DNA of 64,000 nt, taken from contig CM063243.1 of assembly GCA_032158295.1 (NCBI GenBank), forward strand, positions 5,216,948 to 5,280,947, written 5' to 3'. The position numbers were made by a program, and so were the translations under genes. Shown here piece after piece: positions 62,201-64,000 of the stretch (the first letter of the stretch is position 1; every line of letters starts with the position of its first letter). The notes under the pieces are model-generated. The model was given only the letters and a program-made list of their open reading frames with translations, was not told the DNA's origin and did not search any database. This DNA comes from Pycnopodia helianthoides. Lineage: Eukaryota > Echinodermata > Asteroidea > Forcipulatida > Asteriidae.

Positions 62201-62614
62201 TCTAAAATTTGCAAACCTGTTTTATGAAGTCCATACACACTGCACTGACAACCTTATAGTCCTAAGCCAGCAAGTTGCATGTCTACGTGATATAAAAACC
62301 TAGAGCATAGAAATATGAAGTGTTTCATTGAGGCAGGTGGATTTGATCAGTCTCTACACCATTATCTACCCACACTTTCCATACATTCTTCACGCTAACC
62401 CACGACTCCCAATCTGCTGAACCCACATGCATGTGGTGTAAACTCCCATCAGGGCTCCCCTTTTTGCTTCCCCCAGCCCTCTCAACTCCCTCTCCTTCTC
62501 TCTCTCTCTCTCACAGGGCTCCGCCTACGTCAGTCATCCCCCATCAGCCTACGACCTGTTCGTCACAGCAGCTGTGACAGATAGCATCAAGCTGTGGGAC
62601 GTTCGTACAAACAG
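32155..62614 (+). CDS. WDR27: WDR27, WD40-repeat protein (3' end outside window)
   Basis: Twenty coding exons: 32155-32292, 33230-33371, 34153-34277, 35176-35289, 35502-35553, 35918-35988, 36431-36554, 36971-37187, 37816-37919, 38982-39070, 39480-39667, 40208-40387, 41277-41357, 41915-42021, 50336-50425, 51398-51570, 52529-52662, 57566-57663, 60824-60945, 62517-62614. All phases agree, giving 815 residues and an open exit phase 2. WD motifs include YVIVWNV, FKVWDI, ACIWSK and IKLWDV. The order of blocks, and signatures such as KVKSSGY, TMFSPKT, AAQFYYVD, ALSAVN and RPVHCICQN, match vertebrate WDR27 as I remember it. The start is the first ATG after an in-frame stop. Roughly the last 80-90 residues are missing. 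WD40 propellers are protein-binding scaffolds; no specific function is established here. Confidence 0.96.
32293..33229 (+). other. WDR27 intron 1
   Basis: Includes a G tract at 32,329 and A-rich segments; otherwise unremarkable. Confidence 0.6.
33230..33371 (+). CDS. WDR27: WDR27 exon 2
   Basis: PLILEAHKKRLHCLQFG, NPTLLCSAADDYVIVWNVQR. A complete WD repeat core. Phase 0 to 1. Confidence 0.95.
33519..33685. mobile_element. MITE, GCAGGCCTGGAAT family, copy 1
   Basis: Shares GAGGCCATGGCCTC-type words, TTTTGCAAA and GGAAG with 47,988-48,152 in inverse order. Ends carry GGCCTG and CAGGCC. Located in WDR27 intron 2. Confidence 0.7.
33700..33880 (-). mobile_element. tRNA-derived SINE, family 3
   Basis: On the minus strand GGTGGTCTAGCACTTACGAC and GGTCATGGGTTCGAATCCCA look like A and B boxes. 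A relative on the plus strand is at 50,755-50,870. No intact tRNA fold is claimed. Confidence 0.7.
34153..34277 (+). CDS. WDR27: WDR27 exon 3
   Basis: Acceptor TTCATAG. Encodes GQVISQCLHDVQHCSFSADD and SMVAVCTGCEVLILDSG. Aligns with the LSPDDHVVAVC region of vertebrate WDR27. Phase 1 to 0. Several alternative AGs exist close by; this one keeps the frame. Confidence 0.88.
34278..35175 (+). other. WDR27 intron 3 with a MITE
   Basis: 34,885-35,012 has inverted ends (GTATCTGAATTGGCGGCTAT, and AATTCAGACAC) and AGCCATAGCC-type words. A relative lies at 51,125-51,275. Confidence 0.65.
35176..35289 (+). CDS. WDR27: WDR27 exon 4
   Basis: CERLDTTLEGHTARVTCAEF then SEDRTFK. Contains the GH and the start of a WD repeat. 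Phase 0 to 0. Confidence 0.96.
35502..35553 (+). CDS. WDR27: WDR27 exon 5
   Basis: VWDITKGCLVYQSSIIS completes the repeat opened in exon 4. 52 nt, phase 0 to 1. Confidence 0.95.
35918..35988 (+). CDS. WDR27: WDR27 exon 6
   Basis: ASPFLSLVMNPNCEHLAVG then TSDGQ. Phase 1 to 0. Confidence 0.95.
35989..36430 (+). other. WDR27 intron 6 with repeat fragments
   Basis: 36,090-36,260 shares GACAGTAGGAGGATTGACT and CACCACATGATA with the repeat in intron 12. 36,320-36,385 is a SINE-like tail (AAGCGCCTTGAGCACC...GGCGCTATGTATAAG). Confidence 0.6.
36431..36554 (+). CDS. WDR27: WDR27 exon 7
   Basis: VRVYDMREGNGFRCLHQLDI then a charged linker AKMLQTQRKTKEAERNATEE. Phase 0 to 1. Confidence 0.95.
36971..37187 (+). 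CDS. WDR27: WDR27 exon 8
   Basis: Acidic, Ser-rich inter-propeller linker: PTWKRPIDQPLNDGEEPEDT through MHFTITASSRQ to LMPDDSLME. Phase 1 to 2. Confidence 0.93.
37188..37815 (+). repeat. WDR27 intron 8 with dispersed GGCATGATATTCTTCC repeat
   Basis: 37,238-37,400 begins GGCATGATATTCTTCCTACT and contains TACTCAATAAAATTGTCCTA. Relatives at 47,009-47,155 and 61,722-61,885. Orientation is the same in all three. Confidence 0.75.
37816..37919 (+). CDS. WDR27: WDR27 exon 9
   Basis: ELLDESPMLVIGTPGAMMHV then NVHNYELASFLDFQ. Phase 2 to 1. Confidence 0.94.
38110..38282. mobile_element. MITE, GACCCCTTGCAC family, copy 1
   Basis: CGACCCCTTGCACAACGC at the left and GTGTGTGCAAGGGTTC at the right are inverted ends. 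Shared interior TTTCCACCATTTT and GATTTGACTCCC with 50,950-51,100. Confidence 0.8.
38538..38600. repeat. SINE-like tail with ATT microsatellite
   Basis: TACAGCGCCTTGATCTAGCT...GTGCGCTTATTATTATT, of the same type as the tail at 17.69 kb. Confidence 0.6.
38629..38812. mobile_element. MITE with AATAGACCTTTATCATG ends
   Basis: CAATAGACCTTTATCATG and CATGATAAAGGTCTATTGG are perfect 18-base inverted ends. The interior contains AAGATGGCCAC, related to the repeats at 11.76 and 20.3 kb. Confidence 0.92.
38982..39070 (+). CDS. WDR27: WDR27 exon 10
   Basis: DPIPSTGEDRHYITVSGSYA then FAQTPDDVHQ. Phase 1 to 0. Confidence 0.93.
39071..39479 (+). other. WDR27 intron 10
   Basis: A T/G tract at 39,231-39,256; nothing else recognised. 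Confidence 0.6.
39480..39667 (+). CDS. WDR27: WDR27 exon 11
   Basis: TWCMIGSLFENAVDLIRLKT, then a Ser/Gly/Asp-rich stretch to QPITVISR. Phase 0 to 2. Confidence 0.94.
39668..40207 (+). other. WDR27 intron 11
   Basis: 39,835-39,970 has AACCCAGTACACTTATCG...GAGAAGGGG, also found at 49,985-50,075, a dispersed SINE-body fragment. Confidence 0.55.
40208..40387 (+). CDS. WDR27: WDR27 exon 12
   Basis: Lys-rich linker (EIKVKPKEGPKAKQGGKVTK) followed by LTFKTKVKSSGYTAAPR, the conserved KVKSSGY signature. Phase 2 to 2. Confidence 0.96.
40560..40970. repeat. ~111-bp intronic tandem repeat, about 3.5 copies
   Basis: GGATGATATTGAGTGG and GACAG(T)AGGAGGGTTGACT recur near 40,576, 40,692, 40,810 and 40,921. 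The last two units are almost identical. Single diverged copies occur at 36.1 and 39.84 kb. Confidence 0.88.
41277..41357 (+). CDS. WDR27: WDR27 exon 13
   Basis: ATMFSPKTSTTKTSSAKK then DKGGSVAV. TMFSPKT is the conserved WDR27 signature. Phase 2 to 2. Confidence 0.95.
41358..41914 (+). other. WDR27 intron 13
   Basis: Contains a T tract at 41,704-41,722 and a G-rich stretch at 41,531-41,582. No element identified. Confidence 0.55.
41915..42021 (+). CDS. WDR27: WDR27 exon 14
   Basis: RSLIKEYPMDAIPPTTVKAK then QSTPINAIRFS, the first strand of the C-terminal propeller. Phase 2 to 1. Confidence 0.95.
42046..42246. mobile_element. MITE, GGGCCCAATTTCATAGAGCTGC family, copy 2
   Basis: CAGAATAAGGTTTCCAGCCA, CTTAAGCAGCTCTATGAAAT and TGGGCCCTGG match the copy at 25.75 kb. 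A diverged further piece follows to about 42,450. Confidence 0.88.
42694..43335. repeat. Complex of 93-bp inverted arms and a 34-bp direct repeat
   Basis: 42,829-42,921 and 43,242-43,334 are inverse copies with one mismatch seen (GGTTTAGACCATTTCATGGC and inverse). TAATAAATTGCTGTTTACTA plus AGAACCGAACACCATA occurs at 42,697 and again at 42,927. Suggests a rearranged or partly duplicated element in intron 14. Confidence 0.9.
44010..44155 (-). mobile_element. tRNA-derived SINE, family 1
   Basis: Minus-strand AGCTCAATTGGTAGAGCGCC (A box) and a B-box-like GTTTCAAGTTC segment, flanked by the family-1 words GGTGTAACAAAGG and TTTTGTCTG. Confidence 0.8.
44280..44984. other. Single-copy-looking block inside WDR27 intron 14
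   Basis: About 700 bases of balanced composition with no repeat family recognised, unlike its flanks. No open frame with exon signals. Could be a constrained non-coding element. Confidence 0.4.
44985..45400. repeat. Dispersed repeat, copy 1 (partner 63,228-63,545)
   Basis: CAGGGCTTGTAGCTCA, CTGGACCAGAA, then AAAACACAAT...TGGACTGCTCCGG and TTACTGGCCCGA recur in the same order near the window's right end. Confidence 0.8.
45405..45660. mobile_element. MITE, right half (GGACAC family)
   Basis: TTTTGAGACCTCACGCGTGAGGTCTCAAAATC is a 32-bp palindrome, followed by GCACACAACTTCGTGTGACA, CGCAACTTCGACGACCAATT and GTGTCCAGTGTCTTTAA. Same family as 1,834-2,042. Confidence 0.8.
46300..46990. other. Intron 14 stretch without a recognised feature
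   Basis: Only short inverted words such as GGTATACCG / CGGTATT near 46,480-46,580 noted. Confidence 0.4.
47009..47155. repeat. Dispersed GGCATGATATTCTTCC repeat, copy 2
   Basis: Same words as 37,238-37,400, including TACTCAATAAAATTGTCCTA. Confidence 0.75.
47165..47664. mobile_element. TTAA MITE (copy 2) flanked by a 56-bp direct repeat
   Basis: The MITE proper is 47,218-47,611 with 24-base inverted ends beginning TTAAAGGAACATTACAGAAT. Flanks 47,165-47,220 and 47,609-47,664 are identical except one base (TAAGAAGATGTAGCGTAGC...). Confidence 0.93.
47988..48152. mobile_element. MITE, GGCCTG family, copy 2 (inverse of 33.5 kb)
   Basis: ACAGGCCTGCGATTTCATGT, TTTCATTTTGCAAAGGG and GAGGCCATGGCCTCCCTAG match the inverse of 33,519-33,685. 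Confidence 0.7.
48153..50335 (+). other. Right end of WDR27 intron 14
   Basis: No exon seen. Contains a SINE-body fragment at 49,985-50,075, a SINE tail GTAGCGCTAAGCTCATCG...CGCTATATAAGAAG at 50,180-50,235, and a hairpin-like pair around 49,540-49,650 (TGCACTGTCACAGAATA / TATTCTGCGACAGTGCA). Confidence 0.5.
50336..50425 (+). CDS. WDR27: WDR27 exon 15
   Basis: DDGQNLACALANRSAQLFKM then PLTGKGTSFTG. WD repeat strand of the second propeller. Phase 1 to 1. Confidence 0.96.
50755..50870 (+). mobile_element. tRNA-derived SINE, family 3
   Basis: GGTGGTCTAGTTGGTAAGAT (A box) and GGTCGTGGGTTCGAATCTCA (B box with a paired T arm), then GCCTGTGGATTTCACAGG. The acceptor stem does not close properly, so it is not called a tRNA gene. 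Confidence 0.75.
50950..51100. mobile_element. MITE, GACCCCTTGCAC family, copy 2
   Basis: GGCCCCTTGCACTATGCACG and GTTGTGCAAGGGGGTCA are inverted ends; interior matches 38,110-38,282. Confidence 0.85.
51125..51275. mobile_element. MITE with GGCGGCTACAGC / CCATAGCC words
   Basis: Related to 34,885-35,012; ends GGCGACTTGGCGGCTAC and TATTTAAGATACGGCC. Confidence 0.6.
51398..51570 (+). CDS. WDR27: WDR27 exon 16
   Basis: GHNAAVNSVHWSHDNQWLLT, ASDDKTACIWSK: a full WD repeat with GH, D and W in place. Phase 1 to 0. Confidence 0.97.
51571..52528 (+). other. WDR27 intron 16 with SINE
   Basis: A family-1 SINE at 52,095-52,205 (minus-strand AGTTGGTAGAGCGCCG). The pyrimidine-rich tract CTTCCACCCCCCAACCTCCC precedes the exon 17 acceptor. 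Confidence 0.7.
52529..52662 (+). CDS. WDR27: WDR27 exon 17
   Basis: GSNVLLKEVKAAQFYYVDQF then LLLISGSTLFLYTYHLDTS and DDIKR. AAQFYYVD and the LYxYHLDT block are strongly WDR27-like. Phase 0 to 2. Confidence 0.97.
53485..53665 (+). mobile_element. tRNA-derived SINE, family 2, plus-strand fragment
   Basis: CTCTGGTGTTTCTGATCAGC, AGAGTGTGGGCTTGAGTCCC (B box) then GGCCTTTGGATGAGACG and a body ending AACCCAGTTACACTTATC. Confidence 0.7.
54226..54566 (-). mobile_element. tRNA-derived SINE, family 2, copy 1 (~340 bp)
   Basis: Minus strand starts GTGTCGTGGCCGAGCGGATA, a tRNA-Leu/Ser-like head with long variable arm and GGGTTCGAATCCCGGTC. The body runs to GAAGCGCTTTGAGACATGGT and AAAGCGCTATATAAAAACCG. 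AT-rich microsatellite at the tail. About 97% like 59,778-60,116 by eye. Confidence 0.9.
54700..55250. other. Single-copy-looking block inside WDR27 intron 17
   Basis: Balanced composition, several homeodomain-type TAAT words, no repeat family recognised and no exon. Candidate constrained non-coding sequence. Confidence 0.35.
55925..56030 (-). mobile_element. SINE family 2 fragment
   Basis: GTCATGACCGGGATTCGAAC and CACTCTGCTG..CAGAGCTTGGAT match the head of family 2. Confidence 0.75.
56470..56861. mobile_element. TTAA MITE, copy 3
   Basis: Same element as 47,218-47,611, flanked CATG|TTAA and TTAA|CATA, with no long flanking duplication here. Confidence 0.95.
57345..57405. repeat. SINE-like tail with ATT microsatellite
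   Basis: AAGTGTTTGAGGCTTGCATT, AGGCGCTCTATAAATC, then ATT units. Lies about 160 bases left of exon 18. Confidence 0.6.
57566..57663 (+). CDS. WDR27: WDR27 exon 18
   Basis: YQSSSRYKLVKSFQLAHGQQ then ITALSAVNGFHS. Donor TCCT|GTATCC is weak but is fixed by the join to exon 19. Phase 2 to 1. Confidence 0.93.
57928..58440. repeat. 16-bp minisatellite GGAACATAGGGTTGTC, about 29 units
   Basis: Preceded by TAACCCTAACCCTAG at 57,928-57,942. Units vary by G/T and TAGGG/TAAGG changes and a few longer units. Each unit holds TAGGGTT, a telomere-like word. Because 16 is not a multiple of 3 and no stop occurs, the array is open in several frames; these are not genes. Confidence 0.97.
59778..60116 (-). mobile_element. 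tRNA-derived SINE, family 2, copy 2 (~340 bp)
   Basis: Full-length partner of 54,226-54,566, with ATAATAATAAT at its tail. Few differences, so recently active. Confidence 0.92.
60824..60945 (+). CDS. WDR27: WDR27 exon 19
   Basis: YVVMCAGSDKSLEMFDMNVG then NAHTRPVHCICQNE. WD repeat with FD in place of WD. Phase 1 to 0. Confidence 0.97.
60946..62516 (+). other. WDR27 intron 19
   Basis: Contains the third GGCATGATATTCTTCC repeat at 61,722-61,885. A TCTCTCTC tract (62,495-62,512) forms the polypyrimidine tract before exon 20. Confidence 0.65.
62517..62614 (+). CDS. WDR27: WDR27 exon 20
   Basis: GSAYVSHPPSAYDLFVTAAV then TDSIKLWDVRTNR, a complete WD repeat end. Exit phase 2, so at least one more coding exon lies beyond the window. 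Confidence 0.97.
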
Positions 62615-64000
62615 GTAAGGCACGGCAAAATAACATGCCTGTCTTAAATGTAGGTCACCGACTTCATAGGGTGTCATCCTTCGTGTAGACGACCTTCCTT
62701 GGTACCAAAGTGATTGTTGACCTGTTGATTGACTCGCGCAGAAATATATGAGATGTGCAGTTTTTAAATGATTACAAAAACACTCATTAAAAAGCGTAGC
62801 AAAAAACACGATTACAGATCTTCTCTAAATGTTGTTTCCCCAACACGGAAACAAGCAAATTAGAGATGGAGATAACAAAAATAATCAAGTTAGGTAAAAA
62901 TAATTCAATTAATACAACACTCATCATACTTATTTTGAACATTATTGTCCAGTCTACATTAGTATTGTGACATAATTTAACACAATGAATTCACACTTTA
63001 AAGTAATGTTCTGTCTGTTTCTTGTGGTTGCTGTTTTCTTTTTCTTTCCTTTTCGTTGGATGATTCTTTCCAGTGATGTGCAAGTCAGACAAAGATTCTT
63101 AAACTTAATTTTCGTTGTGTGAAGACATTTGCTCAATAATTTGTAAAGTTGGGGAAATGCGAAATTCATAATAGGATGTTATTATTATTTTTTTCTCATT
63201 ATTTTTTTTATTAGCTCGGGGCTCCAATTTTGGGAAAAAATCCACCAGACTGCAGGGCTCGTAGCTCAAAATGTTTACTGGACCAGAATTGTTTTTACAA
63301 GACCAGAGTTGAATATGAGAAAAAAAGTACCTACACAGCATAGGAACTGTTTTAATTTGATTGAGTTCCAAGAGGAGATTGATCTCATTTGTGTTATGGG
63401 TAAGAAATTCTTCACTAGTCAACAAAACTGAGATTTCTCAGACTGAAAGTCAACATTTGAACAAAAACACAATACCGCCGGACCTTTCCAGTCACAGGGT
63501 TACTGGCCCGATGCTATAATTACTGGCCTCGGTCAAGTTTAAATCTCAAGTCCTTGACCTGACATTGTCACCCACAATGAATCTTGGTTGTCGAATTCTC
63601 TATGTGTTTCAGTGCGTATTTTAGGCATCACCTGCAGTGAGGCGCGCACTGTTTCTTTACGTTCAGTTTTAACTCACAAAATGGCAGACGACAGCCGTGT
63701 TACATCTGTGCAATGGGTCTCTGGACCATGGGTGTGTTTTCGCGGCTGTAACTAATAACCATTTCAGTCATTGGCCAGTGATTATCCAATGGCCAATTCA
63801 ACCGAAACAGTTGGTTACGACTGCGAAAACTCACCCCATCTGTCATTCTGTGCTTGTCTTACATGTACAAGAGGTTCTAATGAATGGAAAAAAATGGCTG
63901 GGAGGGCAAATTGTATAAAAACAAATTGTTTTTTATAAGAATCATATGGGGAACATTGCTTGGTAACAATAACAATCAAAGATGATCGACTGTATTATAC
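62615..64000 (+). other. WDR27 intron 20 (incomplete)
   Basis: No further WD-repeat exon found to the window end. Holds the second copy of the 45.0-45.4 kb repeat at 63,228-63,545. Confidence 0.6.

Overview
The window is animal nuclear DNA: intron-rich genes with GT-AG splice sites, AT-rich non-coding DNA, tRNA-derived SINEs and many small inverted-repeat transposons. The mix of an LRP-like YWTD/Sushi/EGF receptor, a WDR27 orthologue and deuterostome-style repeats suggests an invertebrate deuterostome. An echinoderm, perhaps a sea star, is my best guess, but it rests on remembered repeat character and not on a search.

Left part (1-8.5 kb). Positions 79-1695 duplicate 21.7-23.8 kb and end in a broken exon of the receptor family. 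Positions 2052-7150 hold three tandem copies of a ~1.87 kb unit of unknown nature; each copy contains the same candidate minus-strand first exon. A 77-bp tandem repeat and a TTAA-type MITE follow.

Receptor locus (8.9-18.8 kb, minus strand). Ten coding exons with compatible phases give a 528-residue type I membrane protein: signal peptide, six-bladed YWTD beta-propeller, Sushi, EGF, Sushi, transmembrane helix and a short tail ending near a PPxY motif. A second EGF exon lies in the gene but carries a 4-nt deletion. It has symmetric phases, so skipping it restores the frame.

Broken copy (21.4-28.0 kb, plus strand). Remnants of exons 2, 3 and 5 of the same family lie divergently from the intact gene. 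The exon-5 remnant is split by a 3.6-kb nested mobile insertion flanked by a 7-bp target duplication. The insertion includes a 3.25-kb element with CACTCTAAAAA inverted ends and a 54-bp satellite.

Right part (32.2-64 kb, plus strand). Twenty exons of WDR27, a WD40 double-propeller protein, with every splice phase matching, encode 815 residues before the window ends; the last WD repeats lie outside. Its introns (up to 8.3 kb) are full of SINEs, MITEs, a 16-bp telomere-like minisatellite and a 111-bp tandem repeat. No bacterial, CRISPR, rRNA or functional tRNA genes were found.
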